This document shows positions 50,279 to 59,751 of a DNA stretch of 64,000 bases, piece after piece (the stretch's first letter is position 1; the number at the start of each line of letters is the position of its first letter). The notes below the pieces were generated by a model, which saw nothing but the letters and a program-made list of their open reading frames with translations, was not told the DNA's origin and did no database searches. Source of the DNA: Allobosea sp. 117 (GTDB lineage: Bacteria > Pseudomonadota > Alphaproteobacteria > Rhizobiales > Xanthobacteraceae). Both the position numbers and the translations under genes were made by a program. The stretch lies in assembly GCF_000702305.1 (NCBI RefSeq), contig NZ_JNLC01000017.1:62001-126000 (forward strand), written 5' to 3'.

Positions 50279-52105
50279 ATGTGCGGCATCATTGGCATCG
50301 TCGGCAACGTGCCGGTCGCCGACCGACTCGTCGATTCCCTCAAGCGCCTCGAATATCGCGGCTATGATTCCGCCGGCATCGCCACGCTGGAGGGCGGGCG
50401 GCTGACCCGCCGGCGCGCCGAGGGCAAGCTGCGCAACCTCGATGCGGTGCTGCGGCAGTCGCCGCTCGAAGGGCGCATCGGCATCGGCCACACGCGCTGG
50501 GCGACCCACGGCCGGCCGAGCGTGTCGAACGCCCATCCGCATGCGACGACGCAGGTGGCGGTGGTCCATAACGGCATCATCGAGAATTTCCGCGAGCTGC
50601 GCGAGGAGCTGCGCGACGACGGCGCCAATTTCGAGAGCGAGACCGACACCGAAGTGGTGGCGCACCTGGTCAGCCGCGAGATGCGCAGCGGGCGCGACCC
50701 GGTCGACGCGGTGGCCGCCACGCTGCCGCGCCTCAAGGGCGCCTTCGCGCTCGCCTTCCTGTTCGACGGCGAGGACGACCTCCTGATCGGCGCGCGCAAG
50801 GGCAGCCCGCTGGCGCTCGGCTATGGCGAGGGCGAGATGTATCTCGGCTCGGACGCGCTCGCGCTTGCGCCCTTCACCGACCGCATCTCCTATCTCGACG
50901 ACGGCGATTGGGCGGTTCTGCATCACGACCGGATCGAGACCTATGACAGCTCCAACCGCGCCGTGCAGCGGGCGGTGCAGCGCACCTCGACCGGCGCCTT
51001 CATGGTCGAGAAGGGCACCTTCCGCCATTTCATGGCGAAGGAGATCCACGAGCAGCCCGAGGTCGTCGCGCACACGCTGGCGCATTATCTCGACATGGCG
51101 AACGAGACGGTGCAACTGCCGAGCGCGCTGCCCTTCGATTTCGCCAAGCTCGACCGCCTGTCGATCGCCGCCTGCGGCACCGCCTATTACGCCGGCCTCG
51201 TCGCCCGCTACTGGTTCGAGCGCTTCGCCCGGCTGCCGGTGGAGATCGACGTCGCCTCCGAGTTCCGCTACCGCGAGGCGCCGCTCGACAAGGGCGGCCT
51301 GACGGTCGTCATCTCGCAGTCCGGCGAGACCGCCGACACGCTCGCCTCGCTGCGCTATGCCCGCGAGCAGGGCCAGCACGTGCTCTCGGTGGTGAACGTG
51401 CCCACCTCGACCATCGCCCGCGAGAGCGACGTGGTGCTGCCGACGCTCGCCGGCCCGGAGATCGGCGTCGCCTCGACCAAGGCGTTCACCTGCCAGCTCG
51501 CGACGCTGGCGGCGCTCGCCATCGCCGCTGGCCGCGCCCGTGGCGCACTCTCGGCGGCGGATGAGCAGGAGATGGTCCGCGCGCTGGTCGAGGTACCGCG
51601 GCTGATGAACGAGGCGCTTAAGCTCGGCGGCGAGATCGAGGCGCTGGCCCGCGCCTTCGCCAAGACGCAGGACGTGCTCTATCTCGGGCGCGGGACCTCC
51701 TATCCGCTGGCGCTCGAAGGCGCGCTGAAGCTGAAGGAAATCTCCTACATCCACGCCGAGGGCTATGCCGCCGGCGAGCTGAAGCACGGCCCGATCGCGC
51801 TGATCGACGAGAAGATGCCGGTGGTGGTGATAGCCCCGCACGACGCGGTTTTCGAGAAGACCATGTCGAACATGCAGGAAGTGGCGGCGCGCGGCGGCCG
51901 GATCATCCTCGTCACCGACGCCACCGGGGCGCGCCACGCCTCGATGCCAACCGAGGCGACGCTGGCGCTGCCGGACATGCATGCGGTGGCGACGCCGCTG
52001 GTCTATGCGGTGCCGATCCAGTTGCTCGCCTATCACACGGCGGTGGTGATGGGCACTGACGTCGACCAGCCGCGCAACCTCGCCAAGTCCGTCACCGTGG
52101 AATGA
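50279..52105 (+). CDS. glmS: Glutamine-fructose-6-phosphate aminotransferase
   Basis: Makes glucosamine-6-phosphate from fructose-6-phosphate and glutamine. It has 608 residues. ATG 50279 is fixed by MCGIIGIVG, whose Cys2 becomes the N-terminal nucleophile. GHTRWATHGRPSVSNAHPH is the Ntn glutaminase site. Two SIS domains follow (about 285-425 and 455-600), with SQSGETADTLASL and GRGTSYPLALEGALKLKEIS, and the tail ends NLAKSVTVE. The 195-base gap before it does not resemble a glmS ribozyme or a known small-RNA target. Confidence 0.97.
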   Translation: MCGIIGIVGNVPVADRLVDSLKRLEYRGYDSAGIATLEGGRLTRRRAEGKLRNLDAVLRQSPLEGRIGIGHTRWATHGRPSVSNAHPHATTQVAVVHNGIIENFRELREELRDDGANFESETDTEVVAHLVSREMRSGRDPVDAVAATLPRLKGAFALAFLFDGEDDLLIGARKGSPLALGYGEGEMYLGSDALALAPFTDRISYLDDGDWAVLHHDRIETYDSSNRAVQRAVQRTSTGAFMVEKGTFRHFMAKEIHEQPEVVAHTLAHYLDMANETVQLPSALPFDFAKLDRLSIAACGTAYYAGLVARYWFERFARLPVEIDVASEFRYREAPLDKGGLTVVISQSGETADTLASLRYAREQGQHVLSVVNVPTSTIARESDVVLPTLAGPEIGVASTKAFTCQLATLAALAIAAGRARGALSAADEQEMVRALVEVPRLMNEALKLGGEIEALARAFAKTQDVLYLGRGTSYPLALEGALKLKEISYIHAEGYAAGELKHGPIALIDEKMPVVVIAPHDAVFEKTMSNMQEVAARGGRIILVTDATGARHASMPTEATLALPDMHAVATPLVYAVPIQLLAYHTAVVMGTDVDQPRNLAKSVTVE

Positions 52106-52112
52106 AGCCGGC

Positions 52113-53207
52113 TCACAAGTTCGGCTTCTGCAGCACGACGCGAAGCACGTCGCGCAGATAGCGGCGCGGGCGGCGCAGAGGCGGGTTGCGGCCCAGCGAC
52201 AGGAAGGCGGCCAGCGGCGCTTTTCCCGGTCGGGACTCGTCCGTCGTCGGCTGCTGCTGCGGGGCCGCGCCGGCTTCAGGGAGATGCGCACCCTCATCGT
52301 CCGGCGTGACGTGCCGTCGTGGCGTCGGGAGATGTTCCAGAGGCGCGATCGAGCCCGGATCGTGCGCGAGGCGGTCCATCAGGTCGCGATAGCGGGCGAT
52401 CTCACGCGCGGACGGGTTGGGCTTGGTCGCGAACTCCAGCGGCAGCAGCGCGGCGCAGTTGGCCTGAAGCCCGATCCGTTCGGCGCAGTGGTTCAGCGTG
52501 CAGCGCTTGGCCAGCGATTCCCGATAGTCGGATGCGGCGGTCTGGTTGGAGTGCCAGGCGTTCTCGCCGTGGATGCGATAGCGCACACCATTCGTCGGCA
52601 AATAATATTTGCGGGCACCATAGACGCCGGCCGACAGATGCACGCAGGCATCCGCGCAGATGCGCCACATGCGCATGAACGGCTCGGGAAAGTCGGTGCA
52701 GCGCAGCGCCCAGTCGCGGCGCATCGACAGCGCCGAAGTCGAGGCGCCGTACCAGGCGCCGGTGAGCCAGGTCATGACGGCAGTATGGCCGAGGTCCTCC
52801 TCTTGCTCCGCGAAGGCCTCGACGTCGCTCGCCCGGCCGAATTTGCGGAGATTGGAGAAGACGAAATCGACATCGGGGCGGGCGTCGTAAAGCGTGCCGA
52901 GCGCGGCGAGATAATGCGGCTCCCACAGATCGTCGGCGTCGAGGAAGCAGACCACATCGGCTTGTGCGCGCGCCGCGCCGTTGGCGAAGCCGGCGAGCTG
53001 CCCGCGATTGGGCGAGAAGACGAGCTCGACGCGCGGGTCGTCGCCATAGGCCGCGGCGAGCCGGGCGGCGGAATCGTCGATCGAGCCGTCGTCGATCACG
53101 ATGACGCGGTGCGGCGCGCGCGTCTGGCCGAGCGCGCTCTGGACCGCCTCCAGCACGAAGCGGGCGTAGTTGTAGTTGGTGACGACCACGGCGAAGCTTG
53201 TCGGCAT
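52113..53207 (-). CDS. Family 2 glycosyltransferase
   Basis: A 364-residue protein from ATG 53207; a GTG at 53216 overlapping the upstream stop (GTGA) is an alternative and would be translationally coupled. The GT-A domain starts FAVVVTNYNYARFVLEAVQS; VIVIDDGSIDDSAARLA and the DXD in VVCFLDADDLWEPHYLAAL (near residue 90) are canonical. The C-terminal 130 residues, with a Pro/Gln-rich linker and a basic end, are not recognised. It is the partner of the upstream UDP-xylose synthase-like gene, so a xylosyltransferase role is possible. Convergent with glmS, seven bases apart. Confidence 0.83.
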   Translation of the reverse strand: MPTSFAVVVTNYNYARFVLEAVQSALGQTRAPHRVIVIDDGSIDDSAARLAAAYGDDPRVELVFSPNRGQLAGFANGAARAQADVVCFLDADDLWEPHYLAALGTLYDARPDVDFVFSNLRKFGRASDVEAFAEQEEDLGHTAVMTWLTGAWYGASTSALSMRRDWALRCTDFPEPFMRMWRICADACVHLSAGVYGARKYYLPTNGVRYRIHGENAWHSNQTAASDYRESLAKRCTLNHCAERIGLQANCAALLPLEFATKPNPSAREIARYRDLMDRLAHDPGSIAPLEHLPTPRRHVTPDDEGAHLPEAGAAPQQQPTTDESRPGKAPLAAFLSLGRNPPLRRPRRYLRDVLRVVLQKPNL

Positions 53208-53212
53208 GGCGC

Positions 53213-54154
53213 TCACCGGACGAGCTCGGACTGGAAATGGGCGATGGTCCGGCGCAAGCCGTCGTCCAGCGCCACCCCCGGCGTCCAGCCGAGCAGATCG
53301 CGTGCCAGCGCGATGTCCGGCCGGCGGCGGCGGGGATCGTCCTGCGGCGCATCGCGGAAGACGAGCCGGGCGCGGTCGCCCGCCAGCTCGCGGATGCGCA
53401 AAGCGAGATCGGCGATCGCGATCTCGTCCGGATTGCCGAGATTGACGGGGCCGGTGATGTCGTCGGGCGTCGCCATCAGTCGGACCAGCGCCTCGACCAG
53501 GTCGTCGACATAGCAGAAGCTGCGGGTCTGGCGCCCGTCGCCATGGATGGTCATCTCGCCGCCGGCGAGCGCCTGCGTCACCAGATTGCTGATCACCCGC
53601 CCGTCGTCGGGGCGCATGCGCGGGCCATAGGTGTTGAAGATGCGCGCGATCCTGACCCGCGTGCCGAACTGCCGGCGGTGATCGGCGAACAGAGTCTCGG
53701 CGGCCCGCTTGCCCTCGTCGTAGCAGGCCCGCGGGCCGACCGGATTGACATGCCCCCAATAGGCCTCGGACTGCGGGTGCACCTCCGGATCGCCATAGAC
53801 CTCGCTGGTCGAGGCCTGGAGGATGCGGGCGCCGCACCTGGCGGCGAGTTCCAGCATGTTCATGGCGCCCAGCACATTGGTGGTGAGCGTGCCGGTCGGA
53901 TCGGACTGGTAGCGCGGCGGCGAGGCGGGGCTCGCGAGGTTGTAGATTTCGTCGAGCCCGCCTAAAGCAAGCGGCAGGCGGATGTCGTGCTCGACCAGAG
54001 TGAAATGCACATTGCCGAGCAGCCGGGCGAGGTTCGCGTGCCGGCCAGTATCGAAATTGTCGAGGCAGATGACGCAGGCGCCGTCCGCGAGCAGCCTGTC
54101 GCACAGATGCGAGCCGAGGAAGCCGGCTCCGCCGGTGACGAGTATGCGGCGCAT
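53213..54154 (-). CDS. UDP-glucuronate decarboxylase (UDP-xylose synthase)-like SDR
   Basis: Extended short-chain dehydrogenase, 313 residues from ATG 54154. The NAD-binding Rossmann motif is GGAGFLGSHLCDR (8-20). YNLASPASPPRYQSDP, SEVYGDPEVHPQSEAYWG and the catalytic ACYDEGKRAAE (Tyr145, Lys149) are the pattern of UDP-xylose synthases, which decarboxylate UDP-glucuronate. GDGRQTRSFCYVDDLVEALV is also typical. It overlaps the glycosyltransferase start region, implying coupled synthesis and transfer of UDP-xylose (inference). Related 4-epimerases are less likely because of the YDEGKR motif. Confidence 0.85.
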   Translation of the reverse strand: MRRILVTGGAGFLGSHLCDRLLADGACVICLDNFDTGRHANLARLLGNVHFTLVEHDIRLPLALGGLDEIYNLASPASPPRYQSDPTGTLTTNVLGAMNMLELAARCGARILQASTSEVYGDPEVHPQSEAYWGHVNPVGPRACYDEGKRAAETLFADHRRQFGTRVRIARIFNTYGPRMRPDDGRVISNLVTQALAGGEMTIHGDGRQTRSFCYVDDLVEALVRLMATPDDITGPVNLGNPDEIAIADLALRIRELAGDRARLVFRDAPQDDPRRRRPDIALARDLLGWTPGVALDDGLRRTIAHFQSELVR

Positions 54155-54253
54155 GTCGGGTTCCCGCTCGGCCGGATGCGCCGGGCGGGCGCCATCCTCC
54201 TGCATGTCCGGCGAACATTCATGGCGCCAAGAATGGCGTCAAGGCAATGCGAC

Positions 54254-54706
54254 CTAGCCGCGCCCGCGATAGGGCGGCACGCCGGGATCGGGTAGCCAGA
54301 CATCCTGCGGCGCTGGCCCGCTCTGCCAGAACACGTCGATCGGGATGCCGCCGCGCGGATACCAGTAGCCGCCGATGCGCAGCCAGTGCGGCGCGGCGCA
54401 GGCGACGAGGCGGCGGCCGATGGCGACCGTGCAATCCTCGTGGAAGGCACCGTGGTTGCGGAAGCTGGCGAGATAGAGCTTCAGCGACTTCGACTCGACC
54501 AACCAGTCCGCCGGCACATAGTCGATGACGAGATGCGCGAAGTCCGGCTGGCCGGTCACCGGGCACAGCGAGGTGAATTCCGGGCAGGTGAAGCGCGCGA
54601 CATAGCGCGTGTCGCTCTGCGTGTTCGGCACGCGGTCCAGCACCGCCGCCTCGGGGGAGGCGGGCATCGGTGCGGCGCGTCCGAGCTGAAGGTCATCCTG
54701 GTTCAT
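54254..54706 (-). CDS. queF: NADPH-dependent preQ0 reductase (unimodular QueF)
   Basis: Reduces 7-cyano-7-deazaguanine to preQ1 for queuosine in tRNA. It has 150 residues, the short T-fold form. The catalytic Cys is in [15 protein letters not shown], the NADPH motif is [22 protein letters not shown] with its Asp, and the C-terminus has [14 protein letters not shown]. No queC, queD or queE lies in the window, and no preQ1 riboswitch was recognised upstream. Divergent from eno across 107 bases. Confidence 0.96.
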   Translation of the reverse strand: MNQDDLQLGRAAPMPASPEAAVLDRVPNTQSDTRYVARFTCPEFTSLCPVTGQPDFAHLVIDYVPADWLVESKSLKLYLASFRNHGAFHEDCTVAIGRRLVACAAPHWLRIGGYWYPRGGIPIDVFWQSGPAPQDVWLPDPGVPPYRGRG

Positions 54707-54765
54707 CGTCGGCCCTTTCCGTCATGCGACCGACGCCTCTTTCGCATGTCATGGCGGTCGAGTAG

Positions 54766-56097
<1,332 letters not shown>

Positions 56098-56104
56098 GGC
56101 ACTG

Positions 56105-56133
56105 CGAGGGGCCGGGAGCTGCTCCGGCCCTCG
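56105..56133 (+). terminator. Terminator-like hairpin after eno
   Basis: A 10-bp GC stem with a one-base bulge forms between 56105-56115 and 56124-56133 (GGGCCGG against CCGGCCC in the centre), eight bases after the eno stop. No T tract follows, so its strength is uncertain. Confidence 0.45.
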
Positions 56134-56157
56134 ATTGACGAGAATCGATCAGATGGC

Positions 56158-56180
56158 ATGGCCGGGCTCGTCCCGGCCAT
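56158..56180. repeat. REP-like palindrome in the eno-ftsB gap
   Basis: ATGGCCGGG (56158-56166), loop CTCGT, CCCGGCCAT (56172-56180): a perfect 9-bp stem. It belongs to the 'ATGGCCGGG...CCCGGCCAT' class of intergenic palindromes common in rhizobial chromosomes; a similar core occurs at 61122-61198. Confidence 0.7.
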
Positions 56181-56286
56181 TGGCATGTCTGGGGCAGGGG
56201 GCCGGCTCAAGGTTGGGCGTCACGTAACCTGCGATGATGCGTACGGTTAACGGAGCCTCAACCGGCGGCGGTTAGGCTCCGTTTCC

Positions 56287-56619
56287 ATGATCACACGGAC
56301 TCGCTGGCGCTCCATCCTCCAGACACTGACGCTCCATCTCGGGGCGGCGGCGCTGATCGGCTATTTCGCGGTGCAGGGCTACAAGGGCCAGTACGGCCTC
56401 GAAGCCAAGCGCGCCTTCGAGCAGCAACTCGCCTCGCTGACCGCCGAGCGCGACCGGCTGAAGGCGCAGCGCGAGGCGCTCGCCTACAAGGTCAGCCTGC
56501 TCTCGCCGGACGAGATCGATCCGGATCTGCTCGACGAGGAGGCGCGCTCGCTGCTCAACCTCGTCAATCCCAAGGATCTCGTGCTGCTGCGGCAGCCCTC
56601 CGCTGCTGCCGCGCCATAA
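56287..56619 (+). CDS. FtsB/DivIC-like septum formation initiator
   Basis: A 110-residue bitopic protein. It has a short cytoplasmic N-terminus, one transmembrane helix (about 13-31, LTLHLGAAALIGYFAVQGY), then a coiled coil (about 38-75, EQQLASLTAERDRLKAQREAL) and an extracytoplasmic end with DPDLLDEEARSLLNLVNPKDLVLL, typical of the family. Expected to bind FtsL and FtsQ in the divisome. Its place between eno and pdhA is conserved in alphaproteobacteria and supports the call. Confidence 0.88.
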   Translation: MITRTRWRSILQTLTLHLGAAALIGYFAVQGYKGQYGLEAKRAFEQQLASLTAERDRLKAQREALAYKVSLLSPDEIDPDLLDEEARSLLNLVNPKDLVLLRQPSAAAAP

Positions 56620-56675
56620 TGATGTCGACCAGACATCGACGCTTGAGGCGGGAAATGTTGCGCAGACAGTTACTT

Positions 56676-56837
56676 AACTTGAAATAAGCTAATCTGCATT
56701 ATTAACTGAATTCAAGTTCAAATCAAAAACCTCTGCGCCTGCAACATGTTGTGCGGCGCAGCATTGCGTTTGCAGCGTAGCGCGTTGCGTAAACATGCGC
56801 TAAGACATCCTCAAAATTCGGGAACGAGCTGAGGATG
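56676..56837 (+). promoter_or_regulatory. AT-rich regulatory region upstream of pdhA, with inverted repeats
   Basis: This gap is clearly AT-richer than its surroundings. AACTTGAA (56676-56683) is mirrored by TTCAAGTT (56711-56718), a possible operator. Inside it TTGAAA followed by TATTAA/TTAACT is a weak promoter candidate. Nearer the gene, CATCCTCA (56806-56813) pairs with TGAGGATG (56830-56837), which contains the pdhA ribosome binding site GAGG. Confidence 0.5.
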
Positions 56838-56841
56838 CGCC

Positions 56842-57942
56842 ATGGCGTTAGCCGCGAAGAAAGCCGCTACCAAACCCGCCTCGAAAGTTGCCGCCCCCAA
56901 GGCTGCAACCGCTAAGCCGGCCAGCAGCAGGGCCGCCTCTTCGCCGTCCACCGCCCGGCGCTCCGACAAATCCTCCATCGCCGAGTTCGACCGCGAGCAG
57001 GAGCTTGCCGCCTACCGGCAGATGCTGCTCATCCGCCGCTTCGAGGAGAAGGCGGGCCAGCTCTATGGCATGGGCCTGATCGGCGGCTTCTGCCACCTCT
57101 ATATCGGCCAGGAAGCCGTCGTCGTCGGCATGCAGATGACCCTGAAGCCGGGCGACCAGGTCATCACCGGCTATCGCGACCACGGCCACATGCTGGCCTG
57201 CGGCATGGACCCCAAGGGCGTGATGGCCGAGCTCACCGGCCGCCGCGGCGGCTATTCCAAGGGCAAGGGCGGCTCGATGCACATGTTCAGCATCGAGAAG
57301 GGCTTCTACGGCGGACACGGCATCGTCGGCGCGCAGGTATCGCTCGGCACCGGCCTCGCCTTCGCCGACCATTACCGCCAGAACGGCGGCGTCTGCCTCA
57401 CCTATTTCGGCGACGGCGCTGCCAATCAGGGGCAGGTCTATGAGAGCTTCAACATGGCGGAGCTCTGGAAGCTGCCGGTCGTCTACATCATCGAGAACAA
57501 CAAATACGCCATGGGCACCGCGGTGAACCGCGCCTCCGCCCAGACCGACTTCTCCAAGCGCGGCACCTCCTTCAACATCCCCGGCGAGCAGGTCGACGGC
57601 ATGGATGTGCGCGCGGTGAAGGCGGCCGGCGAGCGGGCAGTCGAGTTCGCCCGGTCCGGCAAGGGCCCCTACATCCTCGAGATGCTCACCTACCGCTATC
57701 GCGGCCACTCCATGTCCGATCCGGCCAAGTACCGGTCGAAGGAGGAGGTGCAGAAGATGCGGACCGAGCACGACCCGATTGAGCAGGTCCGCAACCGGCT
57801 GATCGAGAAGAAGTGGGCGACCGAGGACGAGCTGAAGGCCATCGACGCCTCCATCCGTGACGAGATGAACGCGGCCTCGGACTTCGCCAGCAACGATCCC
57901 GAGCCCGACGCCTCCGAACTCTATACCGACATCCTGCGCTGA
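56842..57942 (+). CDS. pdhA: Pyruvate dehydrogenase E1 component, alpha subunit
   Basis: Thiamine-diphosphate decarboxylase half of pyruvate dehydrogenase E1. It has 366 residues from ATG 56842. The first ~45 residues are a low-complexity Ala/Lys/Ser/Pro extension (AAKKAATKPASKVAAPKAA and on) not needed for the fold. The core starts EFDREQELAAYRQMLLIRRF; the thiamine motif runs from GDGAANQGQVYESFN to IENNKYAMGT, and phosphorylation-loop-like RYRGHSMSDPAKYRSKEEV follows. It begins the pdh operon. The ribosome binding site lies in a possible hairpin. Confidence 0.96.
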   Translation: MALAAKKAATKPASKVAAPKAATAKPASSRAASSPSTARRSDKSSIAEFDREQELAAYRQMLLIRRFEEKAGQLYGMGLIGGFCHLYIGQEAVVVGMQMTLKPGDQVITGYRDHGHMLACGMDPKGVMAELTGRRGGYSKGKGGSMHMFSIEKGFYGGHGIVGAQVSLGTGLAFADHYRQNGGVCLTYFGDGAANQGQVYESFNMAELWKLPVVYIIENNKYAMGTAVNRASAQTDFSKRGTSFNIPGEQVDGMDVRAVKAAGERAVEFARSGKGPYILEMLTYRYRGHSMSDPAKYRSKEEVQKMRTEHDPIEQVRNRLIEKKWATEDELKAIDASIRDEMNAASDFASNDPEPDASELYTDILR

Positions 57943-57959
57943 ACCGGCCGGGGCGGGCG

Positions 57960-58280
57960 ATGCTCTCCACCCTGTTCTGGGCGCTGATGGTGGCCGGAAG
58001 CGCGGCGGTGGCCGTGCTGTGGGTGTTCGCCGCCAAGTTCGGCTACGACCTGCTCCGCGCGGCGCAGGCCGGCGGCACGGGGGAGGCGACGGCCGGCCGC
58101 TGGGCCGCGCTGCCGTTCTGGCCCTTCGCCGCGCGCGGCCTCTCCACGGCGACGCCGGAGGAGGCCCAGCGCCTCAACAAGATGATGGTCGGCGTCATCG
58201 CCGCCATTCTCGTCGCCGCGGGTTCCGCGGCCGTCTACAGCAATCTGACGTTCGTGCCGCCGGCACAGACGCAACAGTGA
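57960..58280 (+). CDS. Small two-TM membrane protein within the pdh operon, unknown
   Basis: A 106-residue protein, ATG at 57960, 17 bases after pdhA and 37 before pdhB, same strand. Helix one is near residues 4-25 ([20 protein letters not shown]) and helix two near 75-95 ([19 protein letters not shown]). A basic/aromatic loop between them has [14 protein letters not shown] and [11 protein letters not shown] do not recognise a family. Codon usage looks like the neighbours and it is not a remnant. The position suggests co-expression with pyruvate dehydrogenase, possibly as a membrane tether (speculative). Confidence 0.72.
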   Translation: MLSTLFWALMVAGSAAVAVLWVFAAKFGYDLLRAAQAGGTGEATAGRWAALPFWPFAARGLSTATPEEAQRLNKMMVGVIAAILVAAGSAAVYSNLTFVPPAQTQQ

Positions 58281-58317
58281 CGCGCGATCCGACGCACGTT
58301 CTTTGGGGAACGCCGCC

Positions 58318-59736
58318 ATGCCGACCGAAATTCTGATGCCCGCGCTTTCTCCCACCATGGAGAAAGGAAACCTCGCCAAGTGGATCAAGAAGGAGGGCGA
58401 CGCCGTCAAGTCCGGCGACGTCATCGCCGAGATCGAGACCGACAAGGCGACCATGGAGGTCGAGGCGGTCGACGAGGGCACGCTCGGCAAGATCCTGATC
58501 CCCGAGGGGACGCAGGACGTCGCGGTGAACACGCCGATCGCGGTGATCCTCTCCGACGGCGAGGACGCCTCCAGCCTCACCAACGGCGCCGCGGCCGCGC
58601 CGCGTCCGGCACCGGCCGCCGTGCCCGAGGAGGTCGCCGAATCCTCGCCGCCCGACGGCAAGCCGCTGGCCGAGCCGAAGACGCCGGCGCCCTCCGCCGT
58701 CGCCGCGCCCCCGCAGGTGGCCGAGCCGGAGCCGGACGTGCCGGAAGGCACCGAAATGGTCACCATGACCATGCGCGAGGCGCTGCGCGACGCCATGGCC
58801 GAGGAGATGCGCCGCGACGCCGACGTCTTCGTCATGGGCGAGGAGGTCGCCGAATATCAGGGTGCCTACAAGATCACCCAGGGGCTGCTGCAGGAATTCG
58901 GCGCGCGCCGGGTGATCGACACGCCGATCACCGAGCACGGCTTTGCCGGCGTCGGCGTCGGCGCCGCCATGGCCGGCCTGAAGCCGGTGGTCGAGTTCAT
59001 GACCTTCAACTTCGCCATGCAGGCGATCGACCAGATCATCAATTCGGCGGCGAAGACGCACTACATGTCGGGCGGGCAGATCGGCTGCTCGATCGTGTTC
59101 CGCGGCCCGAACGGCGCCGCCGCCCGCGTCGCCGCCCAACACAGCCAGGACTACAGCGCCTGGTACAGCCACATTCCGGGCCTCAAGGTGGTGGCGCCCT
59201 ATACCGCCGCCGACGCCAAGGGCCTGCTGAAGTCGGCGATTCGCGATCCGAACCCGGTGATCTTCCTCGAGAACGAGATTCTCTATGGGCATTCCTCGCC
59301 GGTGCCGAAGCTCGACGATTACGTCGTTCCGATCGGCAAGGCGAAGGTCGTGCGGCCCGGCAAGGACGTGACGATCGTCGCGTGGTCGATCGGCATGAGC
59401 TATGCGCTGAAAGCCGCCGAGGAGCTCGCCAAGAAGCACATCTATGCCGAGGTGATCGACCTTCGCACCATCCGCCCGCTGGACATCGACACCATCATCG
59501 CATCGGTGAAGCAGACCGGGCGCTGCGTGACGGTGGAGGAGGGCTGGGCCCAGTCCGGCGTCGGCGCCGAGATCGTCGCGCAGCTCATGGAGAAGGCGTT
59601 CGACTATCTCGACGCCCCGGTGCTGCGGGTGACCGGCAAGGACGTGCCGATGCCCTACGCGGCCAATCTCGAAAAGCTCGCGCTCCCCTCGGTGCAGGAC
59701 GTCATCGATGCCGCGCGGGCGGTCACCTATCGCTGA
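58318..59736 (+). CDS. pdhB: Pyruvate dehydrogenase E1 component, beta subunit with lipoyl domain
   Basis: Second subunit of E1. It has 472 residues from ATG 58318. The N-terminal lipoyl domain (1-80) has the attachment Lys43 in [15 protein letters not shown]; an Ala/Pro linker (about 90-140) follows, then the transketolase-like core from [18 protein letters not shown] to the C-terminus, with [16 protein letters not shown] and [15 protein letters not shown] lipoyl domain on E1 beta is an alphaproteobacterial trait. Its lipoyl domain is nearly the same as that of PdhC just downstream. Confidence 0.96.
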   Translation: MPTEILMPALSPTMEKGNLAKWIKKEGDAVKSGDVIAEIETDKATMEVEAVDEGTLGKILIPEGTQDVAVNTPIAVILSDGEDASSLTNGAAAAPRPAPAAVPEEVAESSPPDGKPLAEPKTPAPSAVAAPPQVAEPEPDVPEGTEMVTMTMREALRDAMAEEMRRDADVFVMGEEVAEYQGAYKITQGLLQEFGARRVIDTPITEHGFAGVGVGAAMAGLKPVVEFMTFNFAMQAIDQIINSAAKTHYMSGGQIGCSIVFRGPNGAAARVAAQHSQDYSAWYSHIPGLKVVAPYTAADAKGLLKSAIRDPNPVIFLENEILYGHSSPVPKLDDYVVPIGKAKVVRPGKDVTIVAWSIGMSYALKAAEELAKKHIYAEVIDLRTIRPLDIDTIIASVKQTGRCVTVEEGWAQSGVGAEIVAQLMEKAFDYLDAPVLRVTGKDVPMPYAANLEKLALPSVQDVIDAARAVTYR

Positions 59737-59751
59737 GGCCGGAGATCGCCC

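Noticed and set aside
49103-52297. 1064-codon open frame on the - strand opposite glmU-glmS
   Set aside because: Spans two well-supported genes in antisense and has no domain signature.
52113-54218. A single 701-residue epimerase-glycosyltransferase fusion on the - strand
   Set aside because: The N-terminal half of this frame is an out-of-frame reading of the UDP-xylose synthase-like gene; only the part from 53207 downwards is the real glycosyltransferase.
56700-56740. tRNA-like GTTCAAATC sequence before pdhA
   Set aside because: The T-loop-like string is not flanked by acceptor, D or anticodon stems; no tRNA gene is supported.
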